A stretch of 46,974 bases of DNA from Bacteroidota bacterium (GCA_016928255.1 JAFGLB010000037.1:1-46974), one strand, 5' to 3'. Positions 9,401-18,106 are shown, counted from the stretch's first letter. Notes: a model not told the origin generated them from the sequence alone. Made by a program: numbers and translations.

Positions 9401-9638
9401 GTCCGAAAATGCTTTCAGCTGCTTTTGCAGCTTCGCGTGCGGTTCTTTCTGCGCCGTCATGGAAATGGACAAGAAAATGCTCCGTCTCAATTGTCTGCCA
9501 GTTGAGCTCAGGATGAAAAAATTCATCCTGTGCAAAGCATACCGATGAAATTAGAAAAGTAAAAATCAAAATAAAGATAAGTCTATGATTCAAGTTGTCA
9601 CACCGATTTTTGAAAGATTTGTTAAAAACCGCCGGCAT
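6465..9638 (-). CDS. Surface metallopeptidase / TolB-type propeller / outer-membrane barrel fusion
   Basis: I place the start at the ATG at 9638, 2 nt after the upstream stop. The longer frame to 9746 would overlap the upstream gene by 106 nt and bury the signal peptide. From this start (1057 residues) the order is: signal peptide about 1-36 (ends CFAQ); a gluzincin-type peptidase domain with HEFTH at 139-143 (bases 9210-9224) and a downstream WFAEGTAQY whose Glu198 is the likely third zinc ligand; a propeller of PD40/TolB repeats at about 330-624 (AFSPDGSKIAYVS, SFSPDGRYLYYS, KISPDGRKLVFV, VWSADGKKTAFG); and a C-terminal D15/BamA-like barrel from about 680 to the end (GGFVGMRGYPFYAIGG, YDVGDAW). 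The predicted protein would be anchored in the outer membrane with a zinc peptidase attached. Substrate unknown. It is translationally close to the M6-like cargo gene and the DUF5683 gene. Confidence 0.85.
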   Translation of the reverse strand: MPAVFNKSFKNRCDNLNHRLIFILIFTFLISSVCFAQDEFFHPELNWQTIETEHFLVHFHDGAERTAREAAKAAESIFGPVTSLYDHEPDQRVSIIIRDHDDYSNGGAYFYDNKIEIWAPSLDFELRGTHPWLLNVVTHEFTHIIQIQKSMKFGRKFPGIYLQWLGYEDEQRPDVLYGYPNVIASYPFSGFVIPMWFAEGTAQYNNPSLDYDYWDSHRDMILRMNMLEGTPLEWEEMGMFGKNSLGNESVYNSGFSLVEYISQKYGADKLKEISQKISAPLRLTIDGAIEESLGMTGEQLYNEWKLEKINQYKRMKDSLGTAIREGTIIENEGFGNFYPAFSPDGSKIAYVSNKGMDYLSLSGIYIYDLNTKESRMIKSGVRSSLSFSPDGRYLYYSRIDFDNPHWSGYGDIYKYDLSADDEQRLTYGLRASNPKISPDGRKLVFVYGKDGTANIGICDNDGSNIKNITGFQNGEQVYTPVWSADGKKTAFGYSTAHNQSVAFINSDGSGLAVSNHSGDCRNPFFASDSILYYSWNKGGIYNIYSLNLVTGVERQETNVLGGAFLPSVDKKGNLIFACYKSSGYKIALLQKESDKENLMHGTFTNNAPSFLAPQYPDSSARDEISFKKMPADSVPHSVRPYKPVFTNVLFMPFIRFDDYTQSKNILDIIKPGIYFTSSEVLNKMDIFGGAAINRNWERDIFLITEYRGQLPFLYQLGLEPVVSLELYSISRKRDISFDLYVNNPNHPYGLQTFYTDVSYSLFEFDISLKQKFVSELCEAKIVYALSRYNQDFGSWKHPLFREPIPATRSTYFIGNSFALQLKYDRIMRTVDREINPVGRLVTLKYFYDINKYNPRDSAEYKDGFRVPVYNKFNMNRLELNWTEHIQLPLDKQTLTLGVYAAGILGDSVDQFFDYYAGGFVGMRGYPFYAIGGNKSVSINATYRFPIFTELNFRILQLYFKKLYGSVFYDVGDAWTSDMPSFDKWKRDIGFELRLEAFSFYTMPTRIFFSGAYGLDKFSRSVRDINVTTVQYGREWRFYLGILFGFDLNAMAPRQFMR

Positions 9639-9640
9639 TT

Positions 9641-12600
9641 CTATTTTACAACGGCAATTTTTATCAGAGCTGTGCTGCTTTGAGCGGCTCCCTTTGCTTC
9701 GACGCGCGCAAGATAAATGCCGCTCTGGATATTTGAAACATGCCATATTATCTCGTTATCCATACCGGCTGTTCCTTTTCCCTTCAACTCTGTTATTTTT
9801 ACACCGGAAAGATCGATAATTGTTATTGTGATATCTGAATTTTCCGATGTATAATAGCGGATATGCGTTAAACTGCCGTAAACCGGATTCGGCCAGTTAT
9901 AAACGCGTGATTTCGGAAAGAACTCGCTGCTGATAGGCCTTGCGACCATTATGCTTGTATCCGCATTCAGGTGCTGCTCGCTTCCTAAGTGCTGGTACCA
10001 GTAAAAGACCCTGCCTGCTGTCGAGGTACCCGTAAGAAACGCATTTAATTCCCCGTCTTCTGTAATAACCGCTATACCTAATTTATTTTGCGGGTACGGA
10101 CTTTCATATAATACCGGCTGCGCTTTTCCGCCTGCCGCCTGGATCGGGAATCCGGTCTGTAATTTTCCATCTCCCTCATGGATCCACATTGCACCATTAT
10201 TTGTCATTAACAGAATTTCCGGCCTGGCATCGCCGTCAAAATCGGCAACTAGCGGTGTACCTGAAAATTCCAGCCCGGCTTTAACGGTTATCGGGAATCC
10301 GTCAAGCATCAGGCCCATGCGGTTAAGAACGACAACCCGGAGTTTTGATTGGATTATTATATCTTTTTCGCCGTCCCCGTCAATATCGGCTACGGCAGTT
10401 TCCTGAATCTCGTCTCCGTCCAAAACAATGTCGAAATTTTTATTTTGCAGAAATCCGTCGAATGAAACAACCCTGGTACCGTTCTTTTCAAATGCGGCAA
10501 TAAAATTACCTTTGGGTGAAACCGCTGCGGCCAGCATCCAGCCGTATGCAGAATTGGGAAGCTCAGCCGAATCCTGCTCGCTGTAGATATAATTTCCAGA
10601 TGTGAAATAGCTGCTCTCTGATGATGATCCCGGAAGAACCGCAATAGACGATACTTCACCCGTGCCCGCGGAACGTCCTGAAATCAGTCTGCCGTCTGCA
10701 CTGTATTTATAGAATCCTTTTTCAGCTCCTACCAGAATATACAACGAATCGAAATTTACAATACACGGAGACGCGGTAATTTTATTCTCTACTACTGCGG
10801 TCGTTAAGACTACTGGATCCCCTGCAGTTGAAATATTAAATATACGAAGAGTATCATCATTGGCGCTTACAGCCATTTCTGTATTGCCGGACAATTTGCA
10901 TACCGCAACACCAAAATCTGATTTTACCGCCGAGATGAGCGGCGAAAATCCGGGTGACAATCCATTGCCGTCATTTTTAAAAGCGTAAATCCCGTTTTCA
11001 GCAGGAATATAAATATGATTTCTGGTTGATGTGGGGTACAAATTGGTGTTCGAGAGTGTCCGGCACAAAGCGGAATCTTTAACCAGCACGCTATTTCCTA
11101 TTTCCACATCTATGGACATGCGTTCGGATCTTTGACTGAAATTATTTATTGCGATCAAACTGGCGGCGCCAGAATGACTATTGCTGTTCGGAAATGAATT
11201 CAGGTCAAAGCTGTTTTTATACAGAAAAGCCGGATTGCCGGAGAACCAGCAGTCGAGCGGACTGCCGTATTCGGTACCTGATTCGTATGAAAGATCTTCA
11301 TATTTCTGCCCGATATCTTTTGATCCGTCCGCTTCCTTCAATTCCACACCGCGATGTTCGATATCTGCATTCACGGTATTTGATTTCAAACCCTCCTTGA
11401 TAACATTCTCATCTATATGCCAAATCAGAATTCCGCCGCCGTCGTATTTATCTGTTGTGTCCGACATTTCACCTATAAGAGCCCAATCATAACTACTTAC
11501 ATCTACTACCGAACCTTTGATGGTGTCGATATCGTAATACTTGAAACCTTTTATATCTTTTTCAAAGTGTACGATCGAGTCGCCGTTCAGGCCGGCAAAT
11601 GTCAGGTAAATGCCTGCTCCGTATGGATTTCTAATTCTATTTTCAACCAGAAAATATTCTGAGTTATTAATCGGAATGCGGTAAATAGTATCTTCTGCGG
11701 CATCGTTTAATCCTACCGCAGGCACTGATAAATTCTGTACAGAATTACCGGCAGTAATCGGAGTTACCCAGCCCAGGAACACTTTTTCCCATGCATTAGG
11801 TTCGGGAGGAAATAATCCGTTATACGCGAAGAAGCCTGCACCGTCCATCAATCCGAATTGGCCTATCCCTGAACGGCCTGTTTTAGTATCGAACAGATCC
11901 GGCAATCGCAGATAACTGCCTATTGAAGCGGCAAATAATCCGTTAATGCTCAGGTTAAGCTTAACACCATCAATTTCTCTTGATTCCGTTTCGGGCAGAA
12001 TAATTGTGTTTTTCACATTACCGTTTACAAGGCCGTTAAATGCAGATTGGTTTAACGCAGCGGCCAGTGCGGTAGAATCCAGATATAAAGACGGAATATC
12101 GAACGGAGCCGGATTATATCCCAGAGAACTTAAAAGATCTATATCGCGCCCTACGCCTGCATGGAAAACAACAAACAAATCGTAATCGGCGAAATTAATT
12201 CCGGAATAACTGCTTTCTGCCGCAATCCAGCTCTCCTGTGCCAGCTCGGCCAGTTTTCTATTGTCTGCCATTGTTGTAGGCGGAGAGTAGCTGGACATAG
12301 TTTTTGCAAGTACAACCCGCTGTCCGAGCAGTTCGCCTTTTACCGTCAGTCTCCCGTCAGATACCTTGCGGAAATAATTCTCGACAAAACGTATTTTATT
12401 TCGAAAATAAACTGAATCATGCGGCGGCGGATCAACCTGCTCCCGTGATCCGGTCATTATGAAGGTACCGTCTCCGGTGGTTTCATCAGTATTATCTGTC
12501 TGGAATTCGACCATCACTGCAAGAATACGAACAGTATCGACCGAATTCGGCAAAATAGAATTGGAAAAAAAAGGGACATCTACACTGCCGAGACGATGAT

Positions 12601-12703
12601 TAATTTTGAATTGTATCTGCCCTTCTACTGAAGAACCGATAAGCAATAAAGCCAACACCCAGTTACGTATCACAGATATTCCTTTTTTTTCCATACAAAG
12701 CAT
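9641..12703 (-). CDS. T9SS cargo: M6-peptidase-like protein lacking the zinc motif, with FG-GAP repeats and type A sorting domain
   Basis: The 1020-residue protein has an N-terminal signal peptide (about 1-28). Residues about 55-320 resemble M6 (immune inhibitor A-like) peptidases: LAVMVEFQTD, YDLFVVFHAG, LRLPDLFDT, GLMDGAG and NAWEKVFLGW are in family order. The zinc motif, HEFGH in active members, reads ASIGS here (residues 259-263, bases 11915-11929), so both histidines and the glutamate are missing. A propeller-like region with FG-GAP/VCBS motifs follows (VADIDGDGEKDIII, VADFDGDARPEILL, about 750-830). The last 85 residues are a T9SS type A sorting domain (YNWPNPV, IIDLSGVKI, SGIYLARVEAKG, KIAVVK). 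It is predicted to be secreted by the T9SS and processed by PorU. An alternative start is the ATG at codon 4. Confidence 0.85.
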   Translation of the reverse strand: MLCMEKKGISVIRNWVLALLLIGSSVEGQIQFKINHRLGSVDVPFFSNSILPNSVDTVRILAVMVEFQTDNTDETTGDGTFIMTGSREQVDPPPHDSVYFRNKIRFVENYFRKVSDGRLTVKGELLGQRVVLAKTMSSYSPPTTMADNRKLAELAQESWIAAESSYSGINFADYDLFVVFHAGVGRDIDLLSSLGYNPAPFDIPSLYLDSTALAAALNQSAFNGLVNGNVKNTIILPETESREIDGVKLNLSINGLFAASIGSYLRLPDLFDTKTGRSGIGQFGLMDGAGFFAYNGLFPPEPNAWEKVFLGWVTPITAGNSVQNLSVPAVGLNDAAEDTIYRIPINNSEYFLVENRIRNPYGAGIYLTFAGLNGDSIVHFEKDIKGFKYYDIDTIKGSVVDVSSYDWALIGEMSDTTDKYDGGGILIWHIDENVIKEGLKSNTVNADIEHRGVELKEADGSKDIGQKYEDLSYESGTEYGSPLDCWFSGNPAFLYKNSFDLNSFPNSNSHSGAASLIAINNFSQRSERMSIDVEIGNSVLVKDSALCRTLSNTNLYPTSTRNHIYIPAENGIYAFKNDGNGLSPGFSPLISAVKSDFGVAVCKLSGNTEMAVSANDDTLRIFNISTAGDPVVLTTAVVENKITASPCIVNFDSLYILVGAEKGFYKYSADGRLISGRSAGTGEVSSIAVLPGSSSESSYFTSGNYIYSEQDSAELPNSAYGWMLAAAVSPKGNFIAAFEKNGTRVVSFDGFLQNKNFDIVLDGDEIQETAVADIDGDGEKDIIIQSKLRVVVLNRMGLMLDGFPITVKAGLEFSGTPLVADFDGDARPEILLMTNNGAMWIHEGDGKLQTGFPIQAAGGKAQPVLYESPYPQNKLGIAVITEDGELNAFLTGTSTAGRVFYWYQHLGSEQHLNADTSIMVARPISSEFFPKSRVYNWPNPVYGSLTHIRYYTSENSDITITIIDLSGVKITELKGKGTAGMDNEIIWHVSNIQSGIYLARVEAKGAAQSSTALIKIAVVK

Positions 12704-12744
12704 GCAAAATGAAATCTCTTAAAGAATCAGATTCTATCTTATAC

Positions 12745-13830
12745 TTACTCTCCACTGTCCCAGCCTATCGATAATGTGAGGCGTAATGTTCCGTCAAGCG
12801 GCTCTTCGCCTTCAAGTGTGCTGATGTATCCGAAATCGAAGCCGTAGAGGTCATATCTTATTCCCGCACCTACTGTCCAGAATTTTCTGTTGCCTTCACG
12901 AGGATCTTCATAGAAATATCCGGCGCGAACCGCTATCAATTTTGGCGAGCCGTACCAGTATTCCACACCCAGCATAGAATTGAACCTGCGCAATTGTTCG
13001 CTGATATTGCCCTGCGACCAGGTTGTAAAAATTGCTTCATAGAACTCGTCCGATTTGGCATCTCTTCTTCTTACCAACAGCCGGTTTACTTCAGCAGTGA
13101 CAGTAAGGTTGTTATATTCGCTCTGTAATGCTTTATAAGCTACACCGAGACGGAGGCTCATGGGAAGCGGATCCGCCTGTTCTCTATCCACATACGAAAT
13201 ATTAGGTCCGACATTAGCCAGCTTTAAGCCAAAGCTCATAGTAGTGTCAAGAAAATACGGTTTCCAGAGTAAGCCGACATCAAAGCAGAATCCGGAAGCA
13301 GTTCCGCTTCCGACTTCCATTCCTGCTCCCTGGTCGGCAAGATGCGAATAAATAAATCTTGCGGTGGTACCTATTCCAAGCTGATCGCTTATATTAGTAC
13401 TGTATGTAGCCGCAACAGCCAGCTCATAACCGGTAAATTTTCCGATAGGATCAGGTCCCGACGCACTCGTTCTGATAAATTCACCTAGATTTAAATACGT
13501 TAACTGGCCGCCGATAACTCCGTCGAGCATCTCAACAGGCTGTTTATAAGCCACATGTGCTATCCAGATATCGGAAAGGCCGAGGCCGGGAAGCCATTGA
13601 GTGTGAGTTAATGCCAGTTCTGAACCTTGCTGAAAAGCAAGTCCTGCCGGATTCCAGAACACAGCCCAAACATTATCCGCAATTGCCACGCCTGTTTCGC
13701 CCATACCGCCGGCACGTGAATCCGGTATAATAGTAATAAACGGTACAGCCGTAGTCTGCGTCTGTGCTTGCATAGTATTCTGAACAAATAATATGAATAC
13801 AGAGAGAACCGCTATAATCCTTTTTTTCAT
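12745..13830 (-). CDS. porV: PorV, T9SS outer-membrane shuttle/attachment protein
   Basis: This 361-residue FadL-type barrel has a signal peptide (1-23) and the PorV N-terminal motif SRAGGMGETGVAIADN followed by FWNPAGLA. Other PorV-like stretches are WLPGLGLSDIWIAHVAY and the terminal strand LRLTLSIGW. In Porphyromonas gingivalis, PorV (LptO) carries cargo from the SprA translocon to the attachment complex with PorU. Here the gene lies directly downstream of porU on the same strand, which supports the call over a generic FadL-like porin. GGAGG about 8 nt before the ATG is a clear ribosome-binding site. The 260-nt gap to porU holds a two-hairpin repeat, and the next gene encodes a protein with a T9SS sorting domain. 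Confidence 0.9.
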   Translation of the reverse strand: MKKRIIAVLSVFILFVQNTMQAQTQTTAVPFITIIPDSRAGGMGETGVAIADNVWAVFWNPAGLAFQQGSELALTHTQWLPGLGLSDIWIAHVAYKQPVEMLDGVIGGQLTYLNLGEFIRTSASGPDPIGKFTGYELAVAATYSTNISDQLGIGTTARFIYSHLADQGAGMEVGSGTASGFCFDVGLLWKPYFLDTTMSFGLKLANVGPNISYVDREQADPLPMSLRLGVAYKALQSEYNNLTVTAEVNRLLVRRRDAKSDEFYEAIFTTWSQGNISEQLRRFNSMLGVEYWYGSPKLIAVRAGYFYEDPREGNRKFWTVGAGIRYDLYGFDFGYISTLEGEEPLDGTLRLTLSIGWDSGE

Positions 13831-13963
13831 TTAAGTGACCTCCAGACTGTTAATTTAAAATGCTTTTCATTTTTCTTATTGATTCATATAATGCAGTTTG
13901 CTAGAAATCTTAGAAAATCAAAAGTAATATCGGGTTTTTAACACCATTTTCGAGAATTCTATT

Positions 13964-14017
13964 GGGCTAAAGCCCGCTCCATTTTGTTTATTCAGTTCCA
14001 CGACCTAAAGGTCGTGG
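13964..14017. repeat. Two-hairpin palindromic repeat (REP-like) between porU and porV
   Basis: Two hairpins stand close together: GGGCT-AA-AGCCC (13964-13975) and CCACGACCT-AA-AGGTCGTGG (13998-14017, a 9-bp perfect stem). Their loops are both AA and they are 22 bases apart. This pair, sometimes read as 'gggctttagccc' and 'ccacgacctttaggtcgtgg', is of a type dispersed in many copies in related genomes as I recall. Only one copy is in this window. No U-tract follows either stem, so it is not a standard terminator, though it could stop exonucleases and uncouple porU from porV levels. Confidence 0.75.
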
Positions 14018-14090
14018 CAATTCATCTAATGAAAACAATTTATTTTCTCTGCATATTATCAGTATTAATAAAATTTTTCCCCTCGTTTCG

Positions 14091-17000
14091 TTAACGTACT
14101 ACTGCAAGCTTTCCTATTGCTTCGCTTGTATTGCGGCCGTCCAGGGTTCGGGCAATTAATTTATACAGGTAGACGCCATTAGCAATCTCTCCGCCGTCGC
14201 TGTCTCTTCCATCCCAGGGGATCTTCACAGAACGGTCTGTAATATTATAAGCGTTCAGCCTGCCTATCAGCCTTCCTGCTATCGTATAAATTTTTACCTC
14301 GACATCAACCGGGTCAACACCGGTTCTTTGGAAAGTAAATGTGGTGGAGCTTGTAAATGGATTCGGGTAATTTACTACATTGAGCAGGGAGAGGTTATCC
14401 GCAAGCGTTATTGTAAAATAAACCTCTGCTTCCGCCGAATTGTTTTGTATATCCCATGCCTTTACACGAAGAGTGTATTTGCCTTCACCCAGGTCATTCA
14501 ACTGGTACCGCGCTTCGCCGGATTTATATGTATCGTAATCGCTCTGGTAATAGTTAGACAGGTTAATAATACGTTCATCGTTATTTATAGAAGCCGACAG
14601 CTGGTGGCCGACGCCTGCAGCCGATGTATTGATGCCGCTCTCGTCGTAAAATTTCACTATCAGCGTCGGATTGATATTCACGGCATCCCCGGAACGGAAA
14701 TCCAGGTCATTCATATAGACTGAAATTTGAGGCCCCTCGCCGTCGTTATTTGCAGATGCAGCAGAATCAACACCGTTTATCATAATATTTTCAGTATAAC
14801 CTGTCCCGTCAACTGCATCGTTCCATGCATACATCGATATTCTTGACCTGTTTCCGAAAGTGACATCCTTCGGGATCGGAATTGTCGCATTGAATTTTCC
14901 ATCCTGAATAGTCACTCCCCCCCGGTACAACAGACTGCCTTTTTTCTTGAAAATAAATGTTGCACTACCTTCCGTAATCTGGACATCCCTTTGTGAATCG
15001 AAAACCTGCAGTATTCCCTTTCCCTGAAAAGAAGTAACGGGTGTGCCGTCATTCAATCTCATCGAACCCCGAACGGGGACGTGCGCCAGCGATTTCATTT
15101 CCACCAGACTTGTTGCCGGGTGTCCGTTCACGCTGTCGATAGAGGTTACATTCTTCGGTGCAGTCAACCTTAATGTGGGATCGGCAAATAAATGAAACTT
15201 TTGTGCGTTCTCAACATCATCATTGCCTGCACTCGCGAGAATAGTTGATTTAGCATATTTTGAGGCATCACCAAGCCGTGAAGCTCTTCCATTTGCATCT
15301 TTTAAAAACAAATACTCGAAAAAAGCATTATTCAAATTGACATTCCGTGTATTTTGAACTGCACGAGATGCCGCGTATGTTCCAATAGCGCCATTTTCCA
15401 TTGTTACAAGCTGTTCGCCTGAACTTAAGACATTTGGACCGTCGTACTTACTATATGAACAAGTCGCTGCAAATATGAAAGGTAATTTATCCTTATTCTT
15501 AAGTTTAGGAAATTCGTCGTCTTGAACAAATATATGCTCATGCGCCCATAATTGATCGTTTCCATGTCCGATAAAATTCATGAATAACGTTCCCTGATTT
15601 ATCGCTTCAACAATTGCTTTATTCGCATCAGGTTTTCTGCGGCCTGACGCACTGTTTACTGTGGGGTATTCGATGATAAAAATCTTCTTTACTTCAAATT
15701 TCTTTGCCGAATTACTCTCCGCAAATCTTTCTGACGGATGGGTATATATTGCTTCATCGTCTCTTTCCGGCGTCCACCCGTCGTCTGCAACAAATGTCAG
15801 AACATTCCGCCAGGCGGAGGAATCAGCAAACGCATTTGTCTCATATGAAATGATTTTATTGACCACAATCGATGCTTCTTCGGCACTTCTTACCGGAAGA
15901 CGTCCAATCGCGGCAAAATATACATTTACATTCGGATCCAAAAGTACAAATTTATCATCTGTCGGATAACTCGAGTTTACTATATTAAACGACTCTTCCG
16001 GCTCGAACGGCGGAATCCAGTTCTTTTTGCTTGTAGTCTTATTTTTATAGTCAAAATGGCCCCATCCAAAAAGCAGAAAATACTGCGGCGCACCTGTCCA
16101 ATTATCCCGGGTATATCTTACAAATTCACGTATTGCCAGAACATCCGGTATCCCTCCTCCGAATTCACTGTAAATATGATTGATATCCACAACCAATGTG
16201 CGAAGGCTATCGCGTGTTTCCCTGTGTGTTTTCAACTGATTTGCCTGAGTTAAAAATTCAGTCGGTGAGATTATGACAAAATCATACTGCGATTGCGTAT
16301 TATGTAAATTTATCGTGTTATCAATTTTTACCGGCGGAACGGGAGTTTTATACCCGTTCGTACCGATTACAGCAATTTCGCGGACAGTTCTGCTTGCCAG
16401 CTGCACCTGAATCCGGCACATAGTCGGATCAGCTGAATAAAATTTCAATTCCTTAACATTGCCATGCTCTGTGACATCAAATGCACGTACATTTCCTGAA
16501 AAATTGCTGATGTCATATTGTACAATATCGTCGAAACTGTCGTGCGTATGGAAGAACAAGGCATCGTTCACCGCTTCGAAATTCCGGTCATAGAACATTT
16601 CTATCCAATCCAGCCAGGTTTTGGACTCCTGGTTCCCTGTTACCTGGATCTTTATTTCGCCTGCTCCAGTAGTATTCCCCCATGCTGTAAATGATACTTC
16701 TGATGCATAATAATCACTGCTGCCGCCCCTGTTTAAAGTATTTTTCAGTATAGACTGGCCGTTTTCAAAAATTTCCAGATTATCAACATATGAGGAATTG
16801 CGCAAAAATTTGAATTTATACGTCACTTTACTCGATGCCATAAGCCCGTGGAAAGTTCTGTTATATGCTGCTTCATCGGTACCTGAAAAATATTCTCCAG
16901 CCCACCTGCGCCCTGAATTCTGCAGGTTAAATTTTTCCTCTTCAATAAACATTTTTTCCTGGAAGCCTGTAGGTTTTATTGCAGAAGGCGAGACTGCAGA

Positions 17001-18062
17001 TGCAGAGACCGTATCCATCTGTCTGCCGTTACCCTGGTTATATGTAAAGAAATAAAAATTTTTTTCAGAGTAAGGATTGATATAATGCTTAAAGTTGCTG
17101 CTTCCGTCATAGACGTAATTCCAGCCGCTCGTACCGCGTCCGAAGAATATTATATAATCATCAGGATCAAAAACACCATTGCTGTTTTGGTCGCAGACCA
17201 GCCGGGAAATTTCCTCCAGCCCGTTGGGTCTTGGAGTAGTATTATCGTCAGGTATCGCCTGCCCGCCGTTCCCGAACAAGCGGATGGAATTTATATCTGT
17301 AATATTAAGGCCGCTGAAATATGAATATCCCAGTTTGTACATTCCAGTTTCAGTCACGTCGATCCGGTACCAGCTGCCCTGAGTGAGCGGAAAATCTGTT
17401 TTGGCGGATTGTTTATAACTTGCCTTTATCATTTTCTGCAGATGGGCTTTTGAGGGCTTCTCGCCTCTCATCAGGCAAGTCGATTTTAAACCAGCTGGGA
17501 AAGAATTTCTAAAATCGATTCTGACAACGATGCGTGAATAGATCCTTGCCTTTTCTCTATCGACTGCCTGTACGGGGTGCAGAACAAGAGTCCCGACATG
17601 CCCTATACTTGTTTTTCCCACGTTTGTCATTGCTGCAAGTATTTTTTGTTCAGGCGCGTAAGCAGTTCTTTCGAAACTTGAATCATCATAGGTTTCTGAA
17701 TAGCCTAATTCCTTGAGTTCTATAATAGTTGGTTTCGGCAGCAGTTTTACAGAATCTCTGGTCTGGTATTCGCTTGCGATCACTTGAAGCGAGAACCCGT
17801 CCGACGGCAAGAGTAAAAGCAAGGGCCGTATAAAATCCGTTCTTCCGGACGAATCGTACGCAGTTTGACTGCCGTAGAATAGAAACCGGGTAAATACAGT
17901 CCCCTGGTTTCCGGTCACGTATTCGGTTTTAATTTGCGGTGTAAATTCAATGACCAGTGAAGACTGGTCTTCGCTTAAAACACGTATATCGGTCATAAGC
18001 TGTGCATCGACAGCTGTAACTGCGAGTACACAGGCGAAGAAGAGTAAGATTGATTTTTTCAT
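14091..18062 (-). CDS. porU: PorU, T9SS C-terminal-signal peptidase (sortase)
   Basis: The 1323-residue protein has a signal peptide (1-20), a long N-terminal beta-rich region, and a gingipain-type C25 peptidase domain at about 590-1000. The catalytic dyad is visible as His833 in FIGHGNDQLW and Cys868 in IFAATCSYSKYDG. PorU cleaves the C-terminal sorting signal of T9SS cargo and attaches the cargo to the cell surface; it acts outside the outer membrane together with PorV. The C-terminus is itself FlgD/T9SS-like (NYPNPFTSSTTF, IYTIAGRLIG, NGVYLYKLIA, KLAVVR), as in other PorU proteins. It is somewhat longer than the roughly 1160 residues of the P. gingivalis protein. The ATG sits directly behind the U-tract of a strong terminator at 18063-18106, so expression should depend on readthrough. 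Confidence 0.93.
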   Translation of the reverse strand: MKKSILLFFACVLAVTAVDAQLMTDIRVLSEDQSSLVIEFTPQIKTEYVTGNQGTVFTRFLFYGSQTAYDSSGRTDFIRPLLLLLPSDGFSLQVIASEYQTRDSVKLLPKPTIIELKELGYSETYDDSSFERTAYAPEQKILAAMTNVGKTSIGHVGTLVLHPVQAVDREKARIYSRIVVRIDFRNSFPAGLKSTCLMRGEKPSKAHLQKMIKASYKQSAKTDFPLTQGSWYRIDVTETGMYKLGYSYFSGLNITDINSIRLFGNGGQAIPDDNTTPRPNGLEEISRLVCDQNSNGVFDPDDYIIFFGRGTSGWNYVYDGSSNFKHYINPYSEKNFYFFTYNQGNGRQMDTVSASAVSPSAIKPTGFQEKMFIEEEKFNLQNSGRRWAGEYFSGTDEAAYNRTFHGLMASSKVTYKFKFLRNSSYVDNLEIFENGQSILKNTLNRGGSSDYYASEVSFTAWGNTTGAGEIKIQVTGNQESKTWLDWIEMFYDRNFEAVNDALFFHTHDSFDDIVQYDISNFSGNVRAFDVTEHGNVKELKFYSADPTMCRIQVQLASRTVREIAVIGTNGYKTPVPPVKIDNTINLHNTQSQYDFVIISPTEFLTQANQLKTHRETRDSLRTLVVDINHIYSEFGGGIPDVLAIREFVRYTRDNWTGAPQYFLLFGWGHFDYKNKTTSKKNWIPPFEPEESFNIVNSSYPTDDKFVLLDPNVNVYFAAIGRLPVRSAEEASIVVNKIISYETNAFADSSAWRNVLTFVADDGWTPERDDEAIYTHPSERFAESNSAKKFEVKKIFIIEYPTVNSASGRRKPDANKAIVEAINQGTLFMNFIGHGNDQLWAHEHIFVQDDEFPKLKNKDKLPFIFAATCSYSKYDGPNVLSSGEQLVTMENGAIGTYAASRAVQNTRNVNLNNAFFEYLFLKDANGRASRLGDASKYAKSTILASAGNDDVENAQKFHLFADPTLRLTAPKNVTSIDSVNGHPATSLVEMKSLAHVPVRGSMRLNDGTPVTSFQGKGILQVFDSQRDVQITEGSATFIFKKKGSLLYRGGVTIQDGKFNATIPIPKDVTFGNRSRISMYAWNDAVDGTGYTENIMINGVDSAASANNDGEGPQISVYMNDLDFRSGDAVNINPTLIVKFYDESGINTSAAGVGHQLSASINNDERIINLSNYYQSDYDTYKSGEARYQLNDLGEGKYTLRVKAWDIQNNSAEAEVYFTITLADNLSLLNVVNYPNPFTSSTTFTFQRTGVDPVDVEVKIYTIAGRLIGRLNAYNITDRSVKIPWDGRDSDGGEIANGVYLYKLIARTLDGRNTSEAIGKLAVVR

Positions 18063-18106
18063 AAAAAAAAAGCCGATCGAGAAATTTTGGTTATCTCGTT
18101 CGGCTT
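18063..18106 (-). terminator. Intrinsic terminator ending at the porU start codon (attenuator)
   Basis: On the minus strand the arms 18106-18094 and 18082-18070 form 12 of 13 pairs (one A-A mismatch) around an 11-base loop, followed by seven U (18069-18063) and then the porU ATG. The next gene upstream is divergent, so this terminator can only act on RNA begun inside the 344-base gap. An alternative 8-bp perfect pairing exists between the 5' arm (18105-18098) and an upstream segment (18137-18130). It would break the terminator. Confidence 0.8.

Noticed and set aside
9639-9746. Longer N-terminus for the peptidase-barrel protein
   Set aside because: The extra 36 residues overlap the upstream gene by 106 nt and precede the signal peptide.
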